In this document: positions 9,301-16,170 of the stretch, in pieces
Position numbering within the stretch: the first letter of the stretch is position 1
Layout: each line of letters begins with the position of its first letter
Assembly: GCF_001306135.1 (NCBI RefSeq)
Contig: NZ_LGKP01000025.1
Location: forward strand, 372,001-436,000
Direction of reading: 5' to 3'
Source: Herpetosiphon geysericola
GTDB taxonomy: Bacteria; Chloroflexota; Chloroflexia; Chloroflexales; Herpetosiphonaceae
Length of the DNA stretch: 64,000 bases
Notes under the pieces: model-generated
Told to the model about the DNA's origin: nothing
The model's database searches: none
Seen by the model: the letters and a program-made list of their open reading frames with translations, nothing else
Translations under genes and position numbers: made by a program

Positions 9301-9425
9301 TGGATACATTCAGCTATCAAGTGCGCAATTTGAGCCTAAACCAAAGTTTGGCGACAACGGTTACAATAAGCGTGACCGCGATTGCGCCGCAGCTCTATCT
9401 ACCATTGACCGTCGCAGCGCCTTAA
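6372..9425 (+). CDS. Secreted gingipain-like C25 cysteine protease
   Basis: A 1017-residue exported protein with a signal peptide (LIGCLVLAMLLIRQPVVAH). The catalytic domain is recognised by LLVGDGTADPHDY, by NYVGHAGIDVWAE with catalytic His781, and by LSLSCYAGHYQQ with catalytic Cys814, spaced as in gingipains. A C-terminal Ig/cadherin-like module ends at APQLYLPLTVAAP, the kind of short LPL tail seen on several secreted proteins of this phylum. The ATG at 6372 has GAGG upstream and follows the S26-like stop by two bases, so it is co-transcribed with the RiPP genes. It may be a cell-surface maturation protease or an unrelated exoprotease sharing the promoter. Confidence 0.88.
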   Translation: MLQRWLIGCLVLAMLLIRQPVVAHIATAPLTIQRHGQRLQINLQLPKPNVSANAIKLAGWQNDATADQPALPRSAHWLVVPTGYRLQLRSAVANDLQAYRQQLQLNQTSGWQVDPLQPSKAVATSTPSTALKQAQYPAAWASLGQVVQVREQVLVPLTIFGAQWQPAKQQLFVPSSIDISLEFVADAPQRRLRPDPLWNELLRQQVLNPSDLTDLSLKPQLASSVPLTTGLRVSFAQPGISEIRWSDLQAAGVPSQWINQAANLQLWQGRKQLPRLLTATGMVFYLPPYNRDQSHAGSVIVRWNSQQAGTVLVSESVNSASPSLNYYNETLRLEEQKLYLSAFPASGTNRWWWQYWYSPGAGQTAQPLQINWNLDSATRFDQPARLRLRLHGGNLGNRHQAEIWLNNRLLTTVTMTGHQLLEPTISVPSGWLSPTNQLTIAPIGNERETSFLDWVELDYQRQLQAVAGELQWSSTQPNQTISNISSENPLLFDVQMPFAPRRLVGWNLQQGQLSWQTTGNRRYLVQSQRQTPLGSTWFSQPDLSALNQQADYLVLSYNPANSSSWSNALQPLLDQRARQGLKPLLIDVQHIYDQFGDGRVDQQAIAEFIKYAYANWQAPAPSFVLLVGDGTADPHDYADSIGHPVTNFIPPYLADVDPWLRETAADNRYVTVAGSDNLPDLFLGRIPARSLSDVENVVNKILSYEATPSDASWLNNLLFIADDPDQSGDFPALSNEVVEILPTTIDQQLLYYTPNSNLTQFRAEIVNAINSGQFLVNYVGHAGIDVWAEPAIFTQQSVANLNNTALPLVLSLSCYAGHYQQNDLESLAEMQLLKQQRGAVGIWAASGLGIAHGHDHLDRGFVNAIINDGWRVVGPATIQGKLDLAAANISPDLLDTFTFFGDPALRVPLPALNTWQPSADYFEVLQYSQANRLTPLANDQASFSQIISFEQPQHGRAWLDADQQSIRYTPDPIYNGLDTFSYQVRNLSLNQSLATTVTISVTAIAPQLYLPLTVAAP

Positions 9426-9489
9426 GAATTTGCTTTACAATAATGGGTAAAATGATCGCTTTAGTGCGATTTGTAGCCTTTTAGTCCTA

Positions 9490-9518
9490 TTGCGCAATTG
9501 TAAAGAGAGCTATATAAT
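9490..9518 (+). promoter_or_regulatory. Promoter of the sortase gene
   Basis: TTGCGC at 9490-9495 and TATAAT at 9513-9518 with a 17-base spacer. Transcription would start near 9525, leaving a very short leader before the TTG start at 9539. Confidence 0.65.
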
Positions 9519-9538
9519 TTGCGCCATTCTAGGGATGA

Positions 9539-10447
9539 TTGAAGCATATAGAGTACGAGTTTGTAGTGGTACAACCGCCAACCATCGATTCGACACACGA
9601 CGATTTGGGCTTGCTTCAAGAATTGCTGGCAGCACCACCACCAGTGCGTTCGTCATTGCATCGACCTGCCCAACTTCGTTCGCTCAAAGAAGAGCGTAAG
9701 ACTGCACTTCAAGGGTACCGTTTCCGTGGGGTGCTTGATGCTATTTTAGTGCGCTCAGAACGGTTGTTGATCCTTGGGGTGATTGTTTTTTTTGGGTATT
9801 GGGTCGTCAATATCTATGGCCGCGACTGGTGGTATGCGCGCAGCAATCCAGCTGCTCCGGCCCCAGTTTGGGAAGCACTTGCGCCTGGAGCTAGTGCCGC
9901 CGAGCTAGATCAAGTTTTGGGGCAACAACTCCCAGTTATTGCGCCAGCGATTAGTGCTGCTGCACCAGATTATCTTGAGCCTGCGCAGGCGTTTATTTTA
10001 CAACCTGCAACACCAACCCCAACGCCTGATCCCATGAGTCTTGTGCCAAAACGGATTATCGTGCCAACAATGCAACTCGATAGTCCAATCCACGAAGTCT
10101 TTTTGCGTGATGGAATTTGGGAAGTTGCCGATTATGCGGTAGGCTATCATCATGGCACCGCCTTACCAGGCAAGGGCAATACGGTGTTTGCTGGGCATGC
10201 AGGCATTCGTGGCAGTGTTTTTGGCCGACTGAACGAACTTCAGCTGGGCCACGATATTTACGTTGAAACAGCTGATACTCGTTATCACTATCAAGTCCAA
10301 ACCATTCAACAAGTTTGGCCAAACCAAGTCGAAGTTATGTATCCAACCGAGCAAGCAATCATCACCATGATTACCTGTACTGCTTGGGACACCCAACGGT
10401 TGGTTGTCAAAGCTCGGCTGATTGATCAGGCAGCGCTCTCCTCTTAA
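9539..10447 (+). CDS. Sortase (class D/E-like transpeptidase)
   Basis: A membrane-anchored transpeptidase of 302 residues that should attach sorted proteins to the cell surface. One membrane segment lies near residues 73-92 (RLLILGVIVFFGYWVV). The catalytic triad is visible: His220 (FAGHAG), Cys280 (ITCTAW) and Arg287 (TQRLVV). The only start upstream of conserved sequence is TTG at 9539, with AGGG four bases before it. A proline-rich linker follows the membrane segment. The next gene encodes a protein with an IPATG sorting signal, the obvious substrate. The start codon is the weakest part of this call. Confidence 0.9.
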   Translation: MKHIEYEFVVVQPPTIDSTHDDLGLLQELLAAPPPVRSSLHRPAQLRSLKEERKTALQGYRFRGVLDAILVRSERLLILGVIVFFGYWVVNIYGRDWWYARSNPAAPAPVWEALAPGASAAELDQVLGQQLPVIAPAISAAAPDYLEPAQAFILQPATPTPTPDPMSLVPKRIIVPTMQLDSPIHEVFLRDGIWEVADYAVGYHHGTALPGKGNTVFAGHAGIRGSVFGRLNELQLGHDIYVETADTRYHYQVQTIQQVWPNQVEVMYPTEQAIITMITCTAWDTQRLVVKARLIDQAALSS

Positions 10448-10477
10448 TTGCGGAGGCAATAGATCGAGGGGTTTCGC

Positions 10478-12940
10478 ATGAAATCTTTTTTTCGTCGGCA
10501 ACGCCCGACATCCCTCCGCGAACGAGGTAAAGGCAAAGTTCGCTGGACAATCTGGGAGTTAACAGCGCTGGTTGTTAGCATTATTATGATGGCAACGCCA
10601 TTGTTAGCCGCGATTAGCAGTGCTATTTTTCCATTTAATGCTCAGGCTCAAACAACGCCTCGGCCAACATCGCCGGCTACACCAATAACCCCACTGCCAG
10701 CAACGGCTACCCAGACCTATCCGGTGCCAACTGAAACGCCGTTGGTCACACCCTGTCCAACCGCAGAACCAACCACCCCGCCAACCGAGACCGCAACAAC
10801 CTATCCAACGCCGGGTACGCCAGGCACACCAACCGATACACCAAGCGTGACCGATACACCAACGTCCACGAGTGTGATTTCGCCAACCGATACGCCAAGT
10901 GTGACCGACACCCCAAGTTTGCCAACCGATACGCCTGAGTTGCCAACCGCAACCAGTGTGGTTACACCAACGATCACGACGGTGGTGAGCCCAACCGCAA
11001 CGAATGTGGTTAGCCCAACCGCGATTCGGGGTGGCATGGGTGGGAGCACCCGTTTGCACCGACCTTTGGGGCAAACCCCAGATCCGTGTGTAACGCCAAC
11101 GGTCATTATTATTCCAACTGATACGATTCCGCCAGATGAAACCCCAACCGGTACCATTACTGGCGTCGTTACGCTTACCCCAGATAATCCAACGGTTGAT
11201 CCTTGTACGACTGCAAGTTGTACGCCAGTTGCAACCCTTCCAACCGATATTGCAACTGCAACCGAAACAACCTTGCCTGCATCTGAACCGATTGCCGTGG
11301 CTAAGAGTAGTTCACGGGCACTCGTTCAGCCAGGAGAGACGTTTAGTTATATCATCACGGTAAGTTTCCAAGATAATGGTGATGGCCAAACGTCGCGCTC
11401 AGTCACGATTAGCGACCCATTGCCTAGCCAAGTAACCTTTATTGGCGTGCAGCAGCTTGGTACGGCTACCTGTGTTGGCGGCACAACGGTCAACTGTAAT
11501 GGTACCGTGAGCGCTGGTAATCCAATTGTGGTTACCATCCAAGTGCAAGTAAATGCCAGCGTTGCGCTCGGCACCAATATTGTCAATACAGTGAGCGCTA
11601 CAGCTGCCAATCGTACGCTACAAGCAAGCGATACGGTGATTGTGCCTGATGGCTTGCCAACCAGCACAATTGGCACTCCTGGTGCAAGCTTCACGCCGAT
11701 TGTGATTACGACTACGCCAAATACGCCAATTATCGTGACCAACACGCCAGGCAATGGCACGCCAGTCACACCAATTGTCAATACGCCAGTTACGCCGATT
11801 GTTAACACGCCAGTTACGCCAATTGTGACTAACACACCTGGTGGTGGTGGTACGCCAGTTACGCCGATTGTTAACACGCCAGTTACGCCAATTGTTAACA
11901 CGAGCGTTCCGGTTACGACTCGGCCAAACAATACGCCGCGGCCAAATCCAAGTAACACGCCACGGCCAAACCAACCAACCAATACACCACAGCCAAATCA
12001 GCCAAGCAATACGCCACGGCCTGATATTACTTCAGTGCCAGCGACCAACGTGCCAGTTGCTACGGTTGTTCCTCCAAGCAACCCAACCGCAACGCCACGG
12101 CCAGGTGCACCAATAACTTCGGCTACGCCACGGCCTGGTGGTGGTAGCAACCCAACCGCAACGCCACGGCCAGGCGCACCAGTGGCTTCAGCCACCAATG
12201 CACCTGCTGGAAGCCAACCAACCAATGTACCTGCGCCAGCAACCGCAACCCCAACCAATCCTGCTGGGTTTGTCACTGATCCAATCGTGACTGGCTTGCA
12301 GTTCCAGAAGAAGAGCGATTGGGGCAGCCGCTTCGCAGGCGAAAGCTTGGTCTATACAATTACGATCATCAGCCCAACCAATTCGTTGAATGCGGGCACG
12401 ATGCGCGACTTGGTTGTGGTTGATCAATTGCCAAGCAACTTGGAAACCAATGGCCCAATCAAGGTCAGCGACCAAAATGCTCGGGTTGAGCAACAAGGCA
12501 ACCAAATTACGGTTCGGGTAGGGGTCTTGCCAGCTGGCCAAACCTTGACGATCATGATTCCAGTCAAGATCAAAGATGGTGTGGCAGCGCAAACCAGAAT
12601 TGTCAACCAAGCCCAGTTGAACTTCACTGGCTTGGCGCAGCCAATCTACTCCAACATTTCGAGCGTCTTGGTGGTTGGGGCTGCACCTGCTGGTAGCACC
12701 ACAACCGTGCCAAATGCAACCGCTGCTACAGGTGGAGCTGCAACCGCTAACCCCGCAACTGTTACGCCAAATACTGGCGTTGGCAGTGGCCAAGGCAATG
12801 GCGATGGTGGCACAGTAACTGATGTTGGGACGAGCAATCCTGCAACCAACATGGGTATCCCAGCAACGGGCTTTGTGCTCTTTGCAATGACGATGTTAGT
12901 CCACATTGTGCGGGTTCGCCGCGAGATGACCCGGATCTAA
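10478..12940 (+). CDS. Sortase-anchored surface protein with DUF11 domains
   Basis: An 820-residue cell-surface protein. A signal/membrane segment lies near residues 30-50 (LVVSIIMMATPLLAAI), followed by a long Thr/Pro-rich stalk. A DUF11-type beta domain covers about 265-395 (GETFSYIITVSFQDNGDG), then more repeats including TPVTPIVN, and a second DUF11-like domain at about 605-735. The end reads NMGIPATGFVLF followed by a hydrophobic helix and VRVRREMTRI, a complete sortase signal of motif, helix and basic tail. It has GAGGG seven bases before the ATG and lies 30 bases after the sortase gene. DUF11 domains are common in surface and S-layer-like proteins; a structural or adhesive role is likely. 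Confidence 0.88.
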   Translation: MKSFFRRQRPTSLRERGKGKVRWTIWELTALVVSIIMMATPLLAAISSAIFPFNAQAQTTPRPTSPATPITPLPATATQTYPVPTETPLVTPCPTAEPTTPPTETATTYPTPGTPGTPTDTPSVTDTPTSTSVISPTDTPSVTDTPSLPTDTPELPTATSVVTPTITTVVSPTATNVVSPTAIRGGMGGSTRLHRPLGQTPDPCVTPTVIIIPTDTIPPDETPTGTITGVVTLTPDNPTVDPCTTASCTPVATLPTDIATATETTLPASEPIAVAKSSSRALVQPGETFSYIITVSFQDNGDGQTSRSVTISDPLPSQVTFIGVQQLGTATCVGGTTVNCNGTVSAGNPIVVTIQVQVNASVALGTNIVNTVSATAANRTLQASDTVIVPDGLPTSTIGTPGASFTPIVITTTPNTPIIVTNTPGNGTPVTPIVNTPVTPIVNTPVTPIVTNTPGGGGTPVTPIVNTPVTPIVNTSVPVTTRPNNTPRPNPSNTPRPNQPTNTPQPNQPSNTPRPDITSVPATNVPVATVVPPSNPTATPRPGAPITSATPRPGGGSNPTATPRPGAPVASATNAPAGSQPTNVPAPATATPTNPAGFVTDPIVTGLQFQKKSDWGSRFAGESLVYTITIISPTNSLNAGTMRDLVVVDQLPSNLETNGPIKVSDQNARVEQQGNQITVRVGVLPAGQTLTIMIPVKIKDGVAAQTRIVNQAQLNFTGLAQPIYSNISSVLVVGAAPAGSTTTVPNATAATGGAATANPATVTPNTGVGSGQGNGDGGTVTDVGTSNPATNMGIPATGFVLFAMTMLVHIVRVRREMTRI
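11758..11911 (+). repeat. In-frame tandem repeat encoding TPVTPIVN
   Basis: About six near-identical 24-base units encode an eight-residue Thr/Pro/Val repeat, interrupted once by TNTPGGGG. It lies in the stalk of the surface protein and is a candidate for length variation by slippage. Confidence 0.85.
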
Positions 12941-12960
12941 CCAAAGCGTCTGAAACTAGC

Positions 12961-12990
12961 AAAAACCCCGCTCAACCGAGCGGGGTTTTT
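12961..12990 (+). terminator. Intrinsic terminator between convergent genes
   Basis: AAAAACCCCGCTC, loop AACC, GAGCGGGGTTTTT, followed by further T-rich sequence. The symmetric A/T flanks allow it to serve the surface-protein gene and, in reverse, the convergent RusA gene. Confidence 0.92.
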
Positions 12991-12998
12991 GTTTTTGC

Positions 12999-13415
12999 TT
13001 ATTTGATGAGGACTTCGCGATCGTGTTCAAATTGCCAATCGCTGAGGGCTTCTAACTCGACCTCTAGGCGTGGATGCAAGGGATCGATGCGTTTGACCAA
13101 GTGAATATCGACAACCCGATTATCGTTAATCCCAAGGCTGGTACAGATACTATCTTGGGTAATTTTGAGGCCGCCATCAAGGTCGCGGCGTAGCGGCGTT
13201 TCAAAATAAAAATCGAGGAACAAGGCCAAATAGCCTTTTTGGGCGAGAGCTAAAAACTGCTCCGAGATCGTATCGCGTTGCTGAAGCATGGCCAAATGGC
13301 GTTTGACTTGGCGTTTAAAGGTTTGGGCTTCACGGCTCAAGACGCGGCGATTACCAACCGTCACATATTGGCTATTGATTGATGGTGGTAATGGCAAACT
13401 AAATTGAACAACCAC
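12999..13415 (-). CDS. RusA-family Holliday junction resolvase
   Basis: A 138-residue protein of the RusA endonuclease family, which cuts Holliday junctions. The start of the fold is LPLPPSINSQYVTVGNRR. The acidic catalytic segment is RRDLDGGLKITQDSICTSLG followed by INDNRVVDIHLVKRID. Family members usually have DxDN; here the second position reads DLDGG, a small deviation. The GTG start at 13415 is chosen because GGAGG lies five bases upstream; the open frame extends further but without a ribosome binding site. No phage genes surround it, so it may be a domesticated copy. Confidence 0.85.
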   Translation of the reverse strand: MVVQFSLPLPPSINSQYVTVGNRRVLSREAQTFKRQVKRHLAMLQQRDTISEQFLALAQKGYLALFLDFYFETPLRRDLDGGLKITQDSICTSLGINDNRVVDIHLVKRIDPLHPRLEVELEALSDWQFEHDREVLIK

Positions 13416-13523
13416 ATGCCCCTCCAGACAGCGCCAATCGCAAATCTTTGGTTTAGTATAGCACAGGCTTGCCAAACATTTGTGTTATTTTGTTAAGTTT
13501 ACTCAGGTTAAGCGAGAAAATCT

Positions 13524-13552
13524 TTGACTTATGGCGAAGATTATGCTATAGT
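13524..13552 (+). promoter_or_regulatory. Promoter of the infC-rpmI-rplT operon
   Basis: TTGACT at 13524-13529 and TATAGT at 13547-13552 with exactly 17 bases between. Transcription would begin near 13559, giving a leader of about 75 bases. Confidence 0.78.
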
Positions 13553-13635
13553 TGCCAAGCCAACACCCTAACGCTGATGAGGTCGCGTTTAGGGCTTTGT
13601 TGTGTTTTGATGTCCTTTTTTGGAAGGAGCCTCCT

Positions 13636-14244
13636 ATCAGAGACAAGCTACGAATCAATAATCGGATTCGCGTGCGCGAAGTGCGTCTGATCGACGAAAA
13701 CGGGGAGCAAGTTGGGATCATCACGACTCGTGATGCGCTCGACATGGCACATGACCGCGATCTCGACTTAGTTGAGGTTGCCCCGAATGCTAGCCCGCCG
13801 GTTTGCCGCCTTATGGATTACGGCAAGTACCGCTACGAGCAAACCAAGAAAGAACGCGAAGCCCGCAAGAATCAAAAACAGGTCGAACTGAAAGAGATTC
13901 GCATGCAGCCGCGCACCGACACCCATGACTTGCAGGTAAAGGTGAACAATGCTCGCCGTTTCCTCGAAGAAGGGCACAAAGTGAAGTTCTCGGTACGTTT
14001 CCGTGGGCGCGAAATCACTCACCCTGAAATTGGCCGCGATATGCTTGAGCAAATTGCTGAAGATTTACGCGATCATGGGGTGCTTGAGCAAAAACCCACG
14101 CTCGAAGGTCGGGCCTATTCGTTGATCATGGCCCCATCACCAAGCAAAACGCAGCCTGCGAAACGTAGCGACAAACCGGCTCCACCATCATCATTAGGAG
14201 ATATTGATTTCGATGCCGAAGATGAAGACCAACAAGCAGGCTAA
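13636..14244 (+). CDS. infC: Translation initiation factor IF-3, apparent ATC start
   Basis: IF-3 binds the 30S subunit and rejects initiation at non-standard codons. The N domain ([20 protein letters not shown]), the linker rich in Lys/Glu and the C domain ([20 protein letters not shown]) are complete. The chosen start is ATC at 13636: AAGGAG at 13624-13629 lies six bases before it, and the protein then has 202 residues with the family's usual beginning. No ATG or GTG is available at this position; upstream TTG/ATG codons lack a ribosome binding site and add unconserved residues. A non-AUG start in infC is a known autoregulatory device (AUU in Escherichia coli). A Ser/Pro/Asp-rich tail extends past the fold. 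Confidence 0.93.
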   Translation: MRDKLRINNRIRVREVRLIDENGEQVGIITTRDALDMAHDRDLDLVEVAPNASPPVCRLMDYGKYRYEQTKKEREARKNQKQVELKEIRMQPRTDTHDLQVKVNNARRFLEEGHKVKFSVRFRGREITHPEIGRDMLEQIAEDLRDHGVLEQKPTLEGRAYSLIMAPSPSKTQPAKRSDKPAPPSSLGDIDFDAEDEDQQAG

Positions 14245-14416
14245 ACGCCGCTTCAAAATCACTGGCACCGGTAAAATTATGCGTACCAAGGGTGGCAAAA
14301 GCCACTTCCGCCGCCGCAAATCAACCCGGGTCAAGCAGGCGCTCGATAAGATGTTCCCAGTGAGCCCATCAGACGTGAAGCGTCTGCAACGCTCATTGCC
14401 TTACGGCCTGAAATAG
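14213..14416 (+). CDS. rpmI: 50S ribosomal protein L35
   Basis: L35 of 67 residues, starting with the conserved [20 protein letters not shown] and ending in LPYGLK. Its ATG lies 32 bases inside the end of infC in another frame, with AGGAG at 14196-14200, so its translation is probably coupled to that of IF-3. The ribosome binding site is 12 bases away, longer than usual. Confidence 0.96.
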   Translation: MPKMKTNKQAKRRFKITGTGKIMRTKGGKSHFRRRKSTRVKQALDKMFPVSPSDVKRLQRSLPYGLK

Positions 14417-14435
14417 TTCGTTCGTCGGAAAAGTA

Positions 14436-14499
14436 GTGCTGGTTCGCAGCGGGATCAGGGTTACAAGCTTGCAATGCTCCTGTACCGTCTCGCCAGCAC
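14436..14499 (+). promoter_or_regulatory. Structured rpmI-rplT spacer, possible L20 autoregulatory site
   Basis: GTGCTGG at 14436-14442 is the exact complement of CCAGCAC at 14493-14499, and CAGG/CCTG pair inside. The structure ends 30 bases before rplT. L20 is known to repress its operon through leader structures in other bacteria; assignment here is by position only. Confidence 0.4.
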
Positions 14500-14529
14500 G
14501 TTGTCTGTACTCACTTTGGAGGTATCTCG

Positions 14530-14886
14530 ATGGCACGTATCAAACGTGGCATTATGACGCACAAGCGTCACAAGAAGCTTTTGAATCAGGCCAAGGGTTT
14601 CCGCGGCAGCCGTTCACACAACTATAAAACCGCTCACGAAGCAGTAATGAAGGCGCTGGCCTATGCCTACCGCGACCGCCGTAACCGCAAACGCGATTTC
14701 CGCCGCTTGTGGATCGTGCGGATCAACGCTGCTGCACGCTTGAACGGTTTGAGCTATAGCAACTTGATCAATGGCTTGAACAAAGCTGGGATCGTAATTG
14801 ATCGCCGCCAATTGGCCGACTTGGCTGTACGCGATGCTGCCGCCTTCACGGCAATTGTCGCTCAAGCTAAGCAAGCTTTGGCCTAG
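14530..14886 (+). CDS. rplT: 50S ribosomal protein L20
   Basis: L20 of 118 residues, needed early in 50S assembly and often the autoregulator of its operon. The conserved basic N-terminal arm [18 protein letters not shown] and the [19 protein letters not shown] core are intact. GGAGG precedes the ATG. It ends the infC-rpmI-rplT group; a methyltransferase gene follows 18 bases later. Confidence 0.97.
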
Positions 14887-14904
14887 TTCAAGGCACGGTG
14901 CTGT

Positions 14905-15705
14905 GTGAGCGACCTCATTACCAGCGCTGCGAATCATCACGTTAAATACCTGCGCTCATTGGTGCGTTCCCGCAAGGATCGCCACAACGAGCGCAGGTTT
15001 GTTGTTGAAGGGGTACGCTTGGTTGCCGAGGCGCTGAACGTTGGTCAACCAAGCGTTTTGCTGTATGTGCCTGAACAATTGGCCAGCACCGAACGCGGCC
15101 AACAACTGCTCGATCAGCTGGCTGCATTGCCTAATGCTTTTGCAACCACCCCGGCAATTTTGGCGGGAATTAGCGATGTTGAAACGCCGCAAGGGATTAT
15201 TGGCGCTGTGCCAATGCCCCAAATCAACAGCCAACTAGCGTCGTTAATTGTGATGCTCGATGGGGTACAAGATCCTGGTAATGTTGGCACGTTGTTGCGA
15301 TCAGCAGAAGCAGCTGGCGTTGGTCAAGTGCTGTGTTTGCAAGGCACTGCCGATGTGTGGAGTCCCAAGGTTGTGCGCTCGGGCATGGGCGTGCACTTTC
15401 GCTTGCCCATCGTCGATGGCCTTCAATGGGAAACTGCTTTGCCTTTGATTGAACATTGTCCCCAACGCTTTGCTGCGGTGCAAGATTCGGCATTGGCTTA
15501 TGATCAGGCTGATCTGCGCCAACCAAGTGTGCTGATTATCGGCAATGAAGCGAATGGCGTTTCGAGCACAACCCTCAGCTATGCCAACACCATTACTATC
15601 CCCATGCTTGGTGCGCTCGAATCGTTGAATGCTGCGGTTGCAGGCAGTGTGCTGTTGTTCGAAGCCGCCCGTCAACGCAGGAAAAGTATGAAGGATGAAG
15701 GATGA
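14905..15705 (+). CDS. TrmH/SpoU-family RNA 2'-O-methyltransferase
   Basis: A 266-residue SPOUT methyltransferase that methylates ribose in rRNA or tRNA. An N-terminal substrate-binding domain (KYLRSLVRSRKDRHNERRF, FVVEGVRLV) precedes the knotted catalytic domain with motif 1 LDGVQDPGNVGTLLRSAEAA, motif 2 IIGNEANGVS and motif 3 IPMLGALESLNAAVAGSVLL. The start is GTG at 14905. It follows rplT by 18 bases, an order seen in many bacteria, and is probably in the same transcript. The exact target nucleotide cannot be told. Confidence 0.92.
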   Translation: MSDLITSAANHHVKYLRSLVRSRKDRHNERRFVVEGVRLVAEALNVGQPSVLLYVPEQLASTERGQQLLDQLAALPNAFATTPAILAGISDVETPQGIIGAVPMPQINSQLASLIVMLDGVQDPGNVGTLLRSAEAAGVGQVLCLQGTADVWSPKVVRSGMGVHFRLPIVDGLQWETALPLIEHCPQRFAAVQDSALAYDQADLRQPSVLIIGNEANGVSSTTLSYANTITIPMLGALESLNAAVAGSVLLFEAARQRRKSMKDEG

Positions 15706-16108
15706 AATTGATCCACGAAGGTTAAGTTTTTTCGCCACGAATTGCCCGAATAAGTATTTTTAGCCAAAGATTGCACAGATTGTTTTGATGATGTTTCTAT
15801 TTCCCAAAGCCAATAGCCAATAGCCCAACTTCTCTGCGCCGCTGCGTTAAAAATCCACAAAGATGACGTTTAGCCACGAATTGCACAAATTGCCCGAATA
15901 ATTATTTTCGCCACAGATTGCACAGATTTGTTTGATTCTTGATCTAATCCCCAGCCCCCGATCCCTATGTTCTATGTTCTATGCTCTCTGTTCTCTGTTC
16001 TCTGTTCTTCCCGATCCCCAGCCCCCAACGACCGATCTCCAATTCCTCTGTTCTATGCTCTCTGTTCTATGTTCTTCTTCATCCTTCATCCCTCTTCCTT
16101 CATCCTTA
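15706..16108. repeat. Composite low-complexity intergenic repeat, copy 1
   Basis: This 400-base gap holds no gene. It contains modules found again in other gaps: GCCACGAATTGCAC and GCCACAGATTGCACAGATT (15735-15930), CCAATAGCCAATAGCC (about 15808), TCTCTGCGCCGCTGCGTTAA (15831), ATCCCCAGCCCCCGATCCC (15949 and 16013), runs of TTCTATGCTCTCTGTTC (15967-16080) and TCATCCTTCATCC (16078-16107). Confidence 0.85.
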
Positions 16109-16147
16109 AAAAAAAGCCCCTCGCCCGCCGAAGCGAGCAAGAGGCAA
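16109..16147 (-). terminator. Terminator of the pyruvate dehydrogenase operon
   Basis: Read on the minus strand: GCCTCTTGCTCGC, loop TTCGGCGG, GCGAGGGGC, then eight T. The stem is interrupted but the CTCGC/GCGAG core and U-tract are clear. It lies just after the pdhC stop. Confidence 0.7.
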
Positions 16148-16170
16148 TATTCAAGTATGCTGCAATTCGC

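Noticed and set aside
11758-11911. CRISPR-like periodic repeat
   Set aside because: Units are 24 bases without unique spacers and encode an in-frame peptide repeat in a surface protein.
11347-11982. Antisense open frame of 211 codons (Val/Gly/Thr-rich)
   Set aside because: It mirrors the Thr/Pro repeats of the surface protein on the other strand and has no ribosome binding site or domain.
12999-13415. RusA gene as a sign of prophage
   Set aside because: No phage structural, integrase or repressor genes flank it; it sits between a surface-protein gene and a ribosomal operon.
15967-16107. CRISPR or phase-variable tract in the pyrimidine-rich gap
   Set aside because: Units are degenerate 6-9-base words without spacers, and no cas genes are nearby.
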